From positions 1-12,637 of the forward strand of contig VAXA01000135.1 in NCBI GenBank assembly GCA_005883365.1: a stretch of DNA of 12,637 nucleotides, written 5' to 3'. Within the stretch, counting starts at the first letter, position 1. Each line of letters begins with the position of its first letter. Origin of the DNA: Actinomycetota bacterium. GTDB taxonomy: Bacteria > Actinomycetota > Thermoleophilia > Gaiellales > Gaiellaceae. Shown piece by piece: positions 1 to 5,393 of the stretch. The notes beneath the pieces were generated by a model, which was given only the letters and a program-made list of their open reading frames with translations, searched no databases and was not told the origin of the DNA. The position numbers were made by a program, and so were the translations under genes.

Positions 1-1244
1 TTTCCCTCGACGACGACAAGCTCAATTCGAGCTCCTCACGCGGGATCGGCGCCGCGGGCGACGTCAAGCCCGATGTGACGGGCGTCGGAACGAGTGTCTT
101 CTCGTCGGCGATGGGGACGGGCAACCAGGGCATCTCGTACTCCGGTACCTCGATGTCGTCGCCGGAGGTCGCCGGCCTCGCCGCCCTGGTGCGGACGAAG
201 CATCCGGACTGGAACCCCGAGGAGGTCAAGGCCGACATCATGAACACGGCCGACCAGGATCTCTGGACGACCACGGGACACAGCGGGATCCGTTATGCGC
301 CGAACCGGGTCGGAGCCGGTCGCATCGACGCGAAGGCGGCGCTCGACAACCTCGTGCTCGCCTACGTGACGAACGATCCTGGTGCGGTCAGCGCGTCGTT
401 CGGGCCGGTCGCCGTATCGGCGCAAACCACGTTGACGAAGACGATCGCCGTCGTGAACAAAGGCGCCGGCGCGGTCACCTACAGCGTCGCCTACGACCCC
501 CTTACTCAGGTGCCCGGGGCGACCTACTCGGTGAGCCCGTCGGCGGTCACTGTCGGCCCAGGCGGGACGACGTCGATCACGCTGACGCTGGCGATCGACC
601 CGTCCAAGCTCAGGAAGCCGCTCGACCCGACGGTGACCCGAACCCAGGCCGGATTCCCGCGCGACTACACGGCCGACGCCAGCGGTCGTCTGCTGCTGAC
701 CAGCAGCGGACAGCCGACGCTTCGCGTCCCGGTCTACGCGGCGCCGCGCCCGGTGGCAAGGATGACACAGCCGTCCTCGCTCAAGATGCCGGGCGGAAAG
801 GTTCAGACCGCGTTACTCCGGCTGAAGGGCACCCAACTCAGCCGAGGCAGCGGCGACAACGCGATCAGGTCGCTGCTTGCCGGATTCGAGCTCCAGGCCA
901 GGAGCGGCGCGTTGCATAACTGCCGCAGCTCGGTGGCCACCGGCTGCATCCACGCCGGCGACGAGAAGGCCGCTGATTTGAAGTACATCGGCACGACGTC
1001 CAATGCGCCCGAGCTCACCGCGATCAAGAAGAATCCTTTACGCAAGCGCGGGCTCGAGTACTTCGCGATCACGACTCGGGGCCCGTGGCGAACGCCGGCG
1101 TTGTCGGCAAGAAACCGGATGCCGTCTTCTTCAACACCCGGCTCCCGCACTCCGACATCTTCGTCGCAGCGCTGGTCAACCCACGCACGGGCAAGGTCCT
1201 CGACATCGAACCGATCGACGACCGTCTCGGGGATGTCGATGTAG
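1..1244 (+). CDS. S8 (subtilisin-like) serine protease, upstream fragment, 5' end outside window, frameshifted
   Basis: The frame is open from base 3 with no start, so the gene begins before the window. The catalytic-serine block GTSMSSPEVAG is visible; the nucleophile Ser is the codon at 150-152. It is preceded by KPDVTG and followed by HPDWNPEEVKADIMNTA and the GAGRIDA turn, all standard for the end of a subtilase domain. The Asp and His of the triad must lie upstream, outside the window. From about base 350 the protein continues into a beta-rich, Fn3/Ig-like region (LTKTIAVVNKGAGAVTYSV), typical of large secreted actinobacterial subtilases. The frame is meaningful only to about base 1088; the residues encoded from there to the stop at 1244 are out of frame and the true continuation is in another frame (see 1085-1663). 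Secretion is inferred from the family, because the N-terminus is not visible. Confidence 0.9.
   Translation, partial: SLDDDKLNSSSSRGIGAAGDVKPDVTGVGTSVFSSAMGTGNQGISYSGTSMSSPEVAGLAALVRTKHPDWNPEEVKADIMNTADQDLWTTTGHSGIRYAPNRVGAGRIDAKAALDNLVLAYVTNDPGAVSASFGPVAVSAQTTLTKTIAVVNKGAGAVTYSVAYDPLTQVPGATYSVSPSAVTVGPGGTTSITLTLAIDPSKLRKPLDPTVTRTQAGFPRDYTADASGRLLLTSSGQPTLRVPVYAAPRPVARMTQPSSLKMPGGKVQTALLRLKGTQLSRGSGDNAIRSLLAGFELQARSGALHNCRSSVATGCIHAGDEKAADLKYIGTTSNAPELTAIKKNPLRKRGLEYFAITTRGPWRTPALSARNRMPSSSTPGSRTPTSSSQRWSTHARARSSTSNRSTTVSGMSM
1083..1092 (+). other. Frameshift site in the S8 protease gene (one base apparently missing)
   Basis: Frame 3 reads YFAITTRGPW up to base 1088 and then turns to nonsense. 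Frame 2 starts making sense at 1088 with ANAGVVGKKPDAVFFNT. Adding one G to the GG pair at 1087-1088 joins them as GPW-ANAG, the expected Trp-Ala step of this subtilase C-terminal domain. A lost G in a short G run could be a sequencing or assembly error or a real mutation. Confidence 0.75.
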
Positions 1245-1663
1245 CCGCCTTCAACAGCGACACCCTCGTCATGCCCGTCGCGATCTCGGCGCTGCCCGGC
1301 GTTTCCAAGGGCCACACCCGCATCACCTACGGCGTCGCCTCGTACTCCTCATTCGTCCCCAAGCCGGTCGACCGTGTCGGTTTGACCAAGAAACTCGACC
1401 CCAACGGGACGCTCAAGACAAACGTGTTGAAACCCGGCATAGCCGTGTACGGCCGCTACGGCGGAAGAGGAAGCGCGCTGCTCTACCGCGACTCGTCCGG
1501 GACGAAACTCCATGTGCGGCGCGACGCATCGGCCTATGAGGCCGACCGTGGGAAGGGCGCGCTGATCGTCCACTTCCAGGACGCTGTCGGTCACAAGGCC
1601 CAGGTCGTGAGGCTCGAGAACCACAAGAAGCGGCCGACGGTGCGCGGGCGAAGGTCACGGTGA
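1085..1663 (+). CDS. S8 protease, C-terminal fragment downstream of the frameshift
   Basis: This is the continuation of the protease in the second frame, from about base 1088 to the TGA at 1661-1663. The GTG at 1085 is only the first possible start codon; there is no sign of a ribosome binding site, and the segment is best read as the tail of the upstream gene. The stretch KPDAVFFNTRLPHSDIFVAALVNP, followed by GKVLDIEPIDDRLGDVDVAAFNSDTLVMPVAISAL, is the type of beta-sandwich tail found at the end of actinobacterial subtilases (family knowledge, not searched). It ends in a basic tail rich in Arg and Lys. The next gene, plsY, converges on it with 28 bp between the stops and no clear intrinsic terminator. 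Confidence 0.8.
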   Translation: MANAGVVGKKPDAVFFNTRLPHSDIFVAALVNPRTGKVLDIEPIDDRLGDVDVAAFNSDTLVMPVAISALPGVSKGHTRITYGVASYSSFVPKPVDRVGLTKKLDPNGTLKTNVLKPGIAVYGRYGGRGSALLYRDSSGTKLHVRRDASAYEADRGKGALIVHFQDAVGHKAQVVRLENHKKRPTVRGRRSR

Positions 1664-1691
1664 ATCGCCTCAACAGGCACCTGCGCTCCGG

Positions 1692-2312
1692 TCAAGCGGA
1701 AGTTCCGGGTCTCGAGACCCTTCCCCGCCGCAGCTCGAACCGGTTCTCCTCCCCGCGCGCTAGCCGGGCGATGTTCGCGCGGTGGAGGAAGGCGACGCCG
1801 GCGCCCGCCGCGCCGCCGAATGCGATCACCGGCCACGGGTAGCCGAAAACCCACGCCCACAGCCCAAGCGAGGCCGCAGCCGTCATCGAGGCGACCGACG
1901 CGTAACGCGTGAGCCCGAAGACGATCAGCCAGACGCCTGCGCCGGTGAGACCCACGAGCGGCGCGACGCCGAGGAAGGCGCCGCCGGCCGTCGCGACCAT
2001 CTTCCCGCCCCGCCGGAAGCCAAGGAAAAGCGGCCGCCAGTGGCCGAGCATCGCGGCCGCCCCCGCGAGGACGCCGCTGCCGTGCCCGACGACCACGGTC
2101 GCCGCGAACGCCGGCGCGAAGCCCTTCGCCGTGTCGAGGACCGCCGCCGGCAGACCGAGCCGCGGCCCGTAGACGCGCCACACGTTCGTCGCTCCGACGT
2201 TGCCGCTTCCCTTCGTCCGCACGTCCTCGCCGCGGAAGACCCGTACGAGCCAATAGCCCCACGTCAGCGAGCCGGACAGGTAGCCGGCGGCGACGAGCGC
2301 GGCGGTGAGCAC
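1692..2312 (-). CDS. plsY: PlsY-type acyl-phosphate:glycerol-3-phosphate acyltransferase
   Basis: PlsY is an integral membrane enzyme that moves an acyl group from acyl-phosphate to glycerol-3-phosphate, giving lysophosphatidic acid, the first step of phospholipid synthesis. The 206-residue product has the family's usual length and its three cytoplasmic motifs: KGSGNVGATN (34-43), GFRRGGKMVAT (98-108) and HRANIARL (177-184). Hydrophobic segments separate them. Two positions are unusual: the second motif normally reads GGKGVAT but has Met for Gly here, and the N-terminal GSIPFGY-type segment reads GSLTWGY. The GTG start at 2310-2312 lies nine bases after the upstream superoxide dismutase stop, so the two are probably co-transcribed. 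The last dozen residues (RVSRPGTSA) are encoded over a perfect palindrome and may not be native to the family. It could be a second, divergent PlsY copy. Confidence 0.92.
   Translation of the reverse strand: MLTAALVAAGYLSGSLTWGYWLVRVFRGEDVRTKGSGNVGATNVWRVYGPRLGLPAAVLDTAKGFAPAFAATVVVGHGSGVLAGAAAMLGHWRPLFLGFRRGGKMVATAGGAFLGVAPLVGLTGAGVWLIVFGLTRYASVASMTAAASLGLWAWVFGYPWPVIAFGGAAGAGVAFLHRANIARLARGEENRFELRRGRVSRPGTSA
1707..1720. repeat. 14-bp perfect palindrome at the 3' end of plsY
   Basis: GGGTCTCGAGACCC reads the same on both strands. It lies within the last codons of plsY, 15 bp before its stop and near the convergent junction with the protease gene. It could act as a shared transcription-end hairpin, although neither side has a T run. 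In the plsY frame it encodes RVSRP, close to the GRLERPG peptide encoded by the hairpin element at 10330-10404. Confidence 0.6.
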
Positions 2313-2321
2313 CTCGAGCGC

Positions 2322-2942
2322 CTAGGTCGGGATGCCGTACTGCTCGACCCAGCCGTTCACGACGTCCCAGTCGAGGTTGGCGAAGAACGCGTCGATGTAG
2401 GACGCACGGTCGGTCTGGTAGTCGAGGAAGTACGCATGCTCGTAGACGTCGAGCGCGACGAGCGGGGTCGCATTCCAGACCGGAAACGTGTTCTGGGCGT
2501 CGCCGAGGTAGTTGAAGAGCCGGCCCTCGTCCCAGTCGTACGCCGTCCACGCCCAGCCGCGGCCGGCCATCCCCGTCGCCTTGAGGTCGGCGCGCCAGGC
2601 GTCGACCGGGCCGAAGTGGCGCGCGACGAGGTCCCCGAACGCTCCCTCGGGTGCTCCGCCGCCTCCGCCCAGATGGCCGAAGTAGAGCTCGTGGTTCTTG
2701 ATCCCGCCGATCGCGAAGGTGAGGTCGACCTTGAGCGCGCGCAGCTCGGAGAAGGTCTGGTTCGCGGCGCCGAGGTCGGCGTCGGCGAGCCGTCCGAGGA
2801 TCTCGTTCCGCTTCGCGACGTACCCCTCGTAGAGCTTGTAGTGCGCCTCCACCGCCGCGCGGGAGATTCCGTCGAGCTCGAACACCTCCGGACGCAACGG
2901 CCGCGGCGCGATCTCCTCGAACCTGTAGACGAGCGTGGACAC
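2322..2942 (-). CDS. Divergent Fe/Mn-family superoxide dismutase
   Basis: The product converts superoxide to oxygen and hydrogen peroxide at a single Mn or Fe ion. All four expected metal ligands can be placed: His34 (in [11 protein letters not shown]), His84 (in IKNHELYF), Asp165 and His169 (in LDVYEHAYF). The second-sphere Gln of Mn-type enzymes is likely in [10 protein letters not shown] (149-150), and a Gly precedes the second ligand motif. It departs from classical enzymes: the N-terminal HHxxHH pattern is reduced to HYKLY, and the Trp of DVWEHAY is Tyr. The C-terminal helix region [23 protein letters not shown] is complete. At 206 residues the length is normal. The GTG start at 2940-2942 has a GGAGG (2958-2962) some 15 bases upstream, farther than usual. 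It is divergent from a second superoxide dismutase and is followed at once by plsY. The family is certain; the metal and activity are not. Confidence 0.88.
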   Translation of the reverse strand: MSTLVYRFEEIAPRPLRPEVFELDGISRAAVEAHYKLYEGYVAKRNEILGRLADADLGAANQTFSELRALKVDLTFAIGGIKNHELYFGHLGGGGGAPEGAFGDLVARHFGPVDAWRADLKATGMAGRGWAWTAYDWDEGRLFNYLGDAQNTFPVWNATPLVALDVYEHAYFLDYQTDRASYIDAFFANLDWDVVNGWVEQYGIPT

Positions 2943-2998
2943 GAGCGCGGAGCATATCCTCCGACCGAGAGGGGCAGCAGCCGAAAGGAGCCGACCAA
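2943..2998. promoter_or_regulatory. 56-bp divergent region between two superoxide dismutase genes
   Basis: This is the only space between two genes that point away from each other, so promoters for both directions must overlap here or lie inside the opposite gene. Ribosome binding sites are visible: AAAGGAG (2984-2990) eight bases before the ATG at 2999, and GGAGG on the minus strand (2958-2962) before the GTG at 2942. The AT-richest part, around 2953-2959 (CATATCC), is the only candidate for a -10 element; I see no convincing -35 box. Confidence 0.5.
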
Positions 2999-3541
2999 AT
3001 GGCCTTCGAAGTACCCGATCTGCCTTACCCGTACGACGCGCTCGAACCGCACATCGACGCCGAGACGATGCGCATCCACCACGACCTCCACCACGGGGCC
3101 TACGTCACCAATGCGAACGCCGCGCTCGAGGGGACGGAGTGGGCGGACGCCTCCGTCGAGAGCGTGCTCACGAACCTCGATGCAATACCCGAGGACAAGC
3201 GGACCGCCGTCCGAAACAACGTCGGCGGCCACGCCAACCACTCGCTGTTCTGGCAGATCATGGGCCCTGACGGAGGCGGCGAGCCGGGCGGCGCCCTGCG
3301 CTCGGCGATCGACGACGCCTTCGGCTCGTTCGAGGAGCTGCGCTCCGCCGTCAACGACGGCGGCGTGAAGCGCTTCGGCAGCGGCTGGACGTGGCTCGTC
3401 TGGGACGGCACCGGCCTCTCCGTCTACTCGACCCCGAACCAAGACTCACCGGTCATGCAGAGCGACGTCCCGCTGCTCGGGATCGACGTCTGGGAGCACG
3501 CCTACTACCTCCGGCGCTTCGCCGAGGCGCAAAACTCCTAA
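2999..3541 (+). CDS. sodA: Mn-type superoxide dismutase with a shortened C-terminus
   Basis: This is a classical superoxide dismutase up to its last 20 residues. The metal ligands are His27 (RIHHDLHH), His81 ([10 protein letters not shown]), Asp163 and His167 (IDVWEHAYY). His31 and Tyr35 of the substrate gateway are also present. Gly before HANH and the Gln in [10 protein letters not shown] point to a Mn-specific rather than Fe-specific enzyme. After DVWEHAYYL the family normally has about 20-25 residues, a YQNRRPDYI-like stretch and a V-NWDEV helix. Here the text jumps directly to RRFAEAQNS and stops, giving 180 residues instead of about 200-205. The join is in frame, so it looks like an internal deletion rather than a frameshift. 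Start ATG 2999 has a strong AAAGGAG. The sigma factor gene begins 22 bp after its stop. Whether the enzyme still folds and works is uncertain. Confidence 0.93.
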   Translation: MAFEVPDLPYPYDALEPHIDAETMRIHHDLHHGAYVTNANAALEGTEWADASVESVLTNLDAIPEDKRTAVRNNVGGHANHSLFWQIMGPDGGGEPGGALRSAIDDAFGSFEELRSAVNDGGVKRFGSGWTWLVWDGTGLSVYSTPNQDSPVMQSDVPLLGIDVWEHAYYLRRFAEAQNS

Positions 3542-3550
3542 CCGGAATCC

Positions 3551-3558
3551 GGCGGAGG
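3551..3558 (+). promoter_or_regulatory. Ribosome binding site of the ECF sigma factor
   Basis: GGCGGAGG ends five bases before the ATG at 3564 and supports that start over the in-frame ATG at 3585. Directly before it, CCGGAATCCGG (3542-3552) is an 11-bp palindrome around a central A. It forms only a small hairpin and is unlikely to stop transcription from the superoxide dismutase gene. Confidence 0.65.
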
Positions 3559-3563
3559 CCGGC

Positions 3564-4196
3564 ATGCGTAAGAACGATGGCGATATGGAAATTGCAATCG
3601 AGGTGCCCCAGCCCCGTCTGCGCGCCGTCCCTTCGGAACCCGCGCCGCCGCCGCTCGACGACGCGTCCGACGGCGAGCTGCTCGCGCGCGTCGGCGAGCG
3701 CGACCGCGAGGCCTTCGAGATGCTCTACGGCCGGTACGTGCGCCCGGTCTTCAGCCTCGCTCTGCGCAGGCTCGGGGACCGCGGCCACGCCGAGGACGCG
3801 GTCCAGGAGGCCTTCGCGGCGATCTGGCGCTCCGCCTCGACGTACCGGCCGGAACGCGGCGCGGCCGGCGGCTGGCTGTACACGGTCGCCCGGAACGCGA
3901 TCGTCGACCGGCTGCGCCGCAACGGACCAGCTGTGGAGGCGGAGCTCCCGGAGCTCGTGTCCGCCGAGCGGGGCCCCGATCAGCAGGCGGAGGACTCGCA
4001 CGTCGCATGGCGCGTCCACCGCGCGCTCGAGGAGCTCCAGCCGCGGGAGCGCGAGGTGATCGAGCTCGCCTACTGGAGCGGAATGTCGCAGAGCGAGGTC
4101 GCCGAGTACCTCGGCGTCCCGCTGGGAACCGTGAAGACCCGGACGCGCAGCGGCCTCGCGCGGCTTGCGTCCGTGCTGGAAGGAGAGTTGCTGTGA
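3564..4196 (+). CDS. ECF (extracytoplasmic function) RNA polymerase sigma factor, SigK-like
   Basis: This protein directs RNA polymerase to a specific set of stress promoters. The 210-residue product has a sigma-2 domain at about 37-119 (FEMLYGRYVRPVFSLALRRL, HAEDAVQEAF, WLYTVARNAIVDRLRR) and a sigma-4 domain at about 151-202. The latter ends in the helix-turn-helix WSGMSQSEVAEYLGVPLGTVKTRTRSGLARL. The domains are joined by an acidic linker. About 35 residues of Pro-rich, low-complexity sequence precede sigma-2. The gene follows a superoxide dismutase by 22 bp, and its TGA overlaps the GTG of the next gene, a membrane anti-sigma factor; this is the classical coupled sigma/anti-sigma arrangement. 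The regulon is unknown. The link to superoxide defence is inferred from position only. Assignment to the SigK-like group rests mainly on the RskA-like partner. Confidence 0.95.
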   Translation: MRKNDGDMEIAIEVPQPRLRAVPSEPAPPPLDDASDGELLARVGERDREAFEMLYGRYVRPVFSLALRRLGDRGHAEDAVQEAFAAIWRSASTYRPERGAAGGWLYTVARNAIVDRLRRNGPAVEAELPELVSAERGPDQQAEDSHVAWRVHRALEELQPREREVIELAYWSGMSQSEVAEYLGVPLGTVKTRTRSGLARLASVLEGELL

Positions 4197-4825
4197 ACCG
4201 CGAGCCGAACTTCGACGATCTCGTCGGCGCTGAGACCGGAGGCGCCGAGCGGGAGCGGCTGCGCGGCGCGCACGAGCTGCTCCTCCAGGCAGGCCCGCCG
4301 CCCGAGCTGACGCCGCGGCTGCGGAACGCGCCGGATTTCGGCGTCGTGAGCCTCAAGCGGCGGGTGGCGAAGAAGCGTCCGACCCTGCTCCTCCTCGCTG
4401 CAACCTTGTCCATCGTGGCCGTCTTCGCTGCCGGCTATGCCGTGGCGGATCACCGCGGTGGGAGTGCCACGACGGCCTCTGCGCCGGTGGTGGCGCAGCT
4501 CTCCCTTCAGGGTACGTCGATCGCGCCCCACGCCCGGGCGACGCTCGACGTCTGGCGCGAGCGGGCCGGCAACTGGCCCATGACCCTCAAGGTCGTCGAC
4601 CTGCCCAGGCTGCCGCGGGGCGTTTACTACGAGGTCTACCTCGTACGGAACGGCAAGCCGTGGGGCTCGTGTGGGAGCTTCCGCATCGAGAGCTTCACCC
4701 ACCAGGCCGTGACCGTGACGCTCACCGCGCCCTACTCGCTCCAGTCCGGCGACTCCTGGATCGTGACGCGGGCGCCGTTCGGCAGCGAGCCCGGCCGGAC
4801 CGTGCTCCGCCCCGTTTCGGTCTAG
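4193..4825 (+). CDS. Membrane anti-sigma factor, RskA-like, without zinc-binding motif
   Basis: This protein is expected to hold the ECF sigma factor at the membrane until a signal frees it. The GTG at 4193 overlaps the sigma stop (GTGA) and has GGAG at 4182-4185, seven bases upstream; the frame is open further upstream, but that part lies inside the sigma gene. The 210-residue product has a cytoplasmic part (1-60), one membrane helix at about 63-85 (TLLLLAATLSIVAVFAAGYAV) and an outer domain of about 120 residues. That domain has the RskA-type pattern GVYYEVYLVRNGKPWGSCGSF and a closing GDSWIVTRAP strand. The cytoplasmic part has no HxxxCxxC zinc motif, so it would not be a redox-zinc anti-sigma of the RsrA kind. 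The likely release route, by family analogy, is regulated proteolysis. The stop lies 7 bp from the converging mfpA-like gene. Confidence 0.88.
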   Translation: MNREPNFDDLVGAETGGAERERLRGAHELLLQAGPPPELTPRLRNAPDFGVVSLKRRVAKKRPTLLLLAATLSIVAVFAAGYAVADHRGGSATTASAPVVAQLSLQGTSIAPHARATLDVWRERAGNWPMTLKVVDLPRLPRGVYYEVYLVRNGKPWGSCGSFRIESFTHQAVTVTLTAPYSLQSGDSWIVTRAPFGSEPGRTVLRPVSV

Positions 4826-4832
4826 GGACGCC

Positions 4833-5393
4833 TCACTCCACGACGGCGCCGAGCGAGCGCGCGAGCTGTACCGCGCCCCCGAGGTCGAGGCGTGCCTGCG
4901 CGATGCGTGCCGCTGAGAGGTCGACGCCTTCGACCGTCGTGTCGCGCAGGTCGGCGCCGGCCAGGATCGTGTTGTGGACGCGGGCGCGGGTGAGGTCGGC
5001 CCCGCGCAGGTCGGCCTCCGTCAGGTCGGCCTCGGTGAGGTCGGTCTCGCGCAGTAGTACGCGCTGGAGATCGAGGTGGGAAAGGTCCTGTCCGCGGAGC
5101 AGGACGTAGGACCAGTCGCCGCCTTCGACGGTGAGCCCCGTCAGCGTCGCGCCGGCGAAGCTCGCACCGACGAGCCTGCACTCGGCGAAGTGCGCTCCGA
5201 AGAGGTTCGCGCCCTCAAAGGTCGAGTTGGCGAAGTCGGAGCCGGCGTGCTCTGAGCCGTTCATCTGGGCAAGCGTGAAGTCGCATCCCCGGAACGTGCA
5301 CCGGGTCGTGCGGAGCCCGGAGAGATCCAGGCCACGGAAGCTCTCGTTCTCGTAGACCTCGTTCTCGAGCTCAGCGTCCGGCTCGGGCCTCAT
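4833..5393 (-). CDS. MfpA/Qnr-type pentapeptide-repeat protein (DNA-gyrase-binding DNA mimic)
   Basis: The 186-residue protein is built almost entirely of five-residue repeats of the A(D/N)LXX kind from about residue 15 to 170 (SFRGLDLSGL, DLTEADLTEADLRGADL). It would fold as a right-handed square beta-helix the size and charge of B-form DNA. Its order of features closely follows mycobacterial MfpA from memory: an RTTRCTFRGCDF start, SEHAGSDFANSTFEGANL, an LRETDL block in the middle, and a closing helix QLARSLGAVVE like the dimer helix of Qnr and MfpA. MfpA is 183 residues. Such proteins bind gyrase and can lower fluoroquinolone sensitivity; here that is inferred. The ATG at 5391-5393 overlaps the end of the upstream ThyX-like gene by 23 bp and has GGAG at 5401-5404, so translation is probably coupled. 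The DNA shows imperfect 15-nt repeats at about 4985-5045, a reflection of the peptide repeat. Confidence 0.85.
   Translation of the reverse strand: MRPEPDAELENEVYENESFRGLDLSGLRTTRCTFRGCDFTLAQMNGSEHAGSDFANSTFEGANLFGAHFAECRLVGASFAGATLTGLTVEGGDWSYVLLRGQDLSHLDLQRVLLRETDLTEADLTEADLRGADLTRARVHNTILAGADLRDTTVEGVDLSAARIAQARLDLGGAVQLARSLGAVVE

Noticed and set aside
1782..3368. Long plus-strand open frame of 528 codons opposite plsY and the first superoxide dismutase
   Set aside because: It is Arg/Glu/Asp-rich with no domain, runs antisense through two recognisable genes and into a third; a typical artefact of high GC content.
4007..4192. Upstream extension of the anti-sigma frame from 4007
   Set aside because: This part lies inside the sigma-4 coding region and reads as Arg/Ala-rich nonsense; GTG 4193 has a ribosome binding site and the usual stop/start overlap.
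4980..5050. Repeated GGTCGGCCTC-type units that might suggest a CRISPR or tandem-repeat locus
   Set aside because: The 15-nt period and in-frame ADLTE/ADLRG reading show it is the coding of pentapeptide repeats; there are no spacers.
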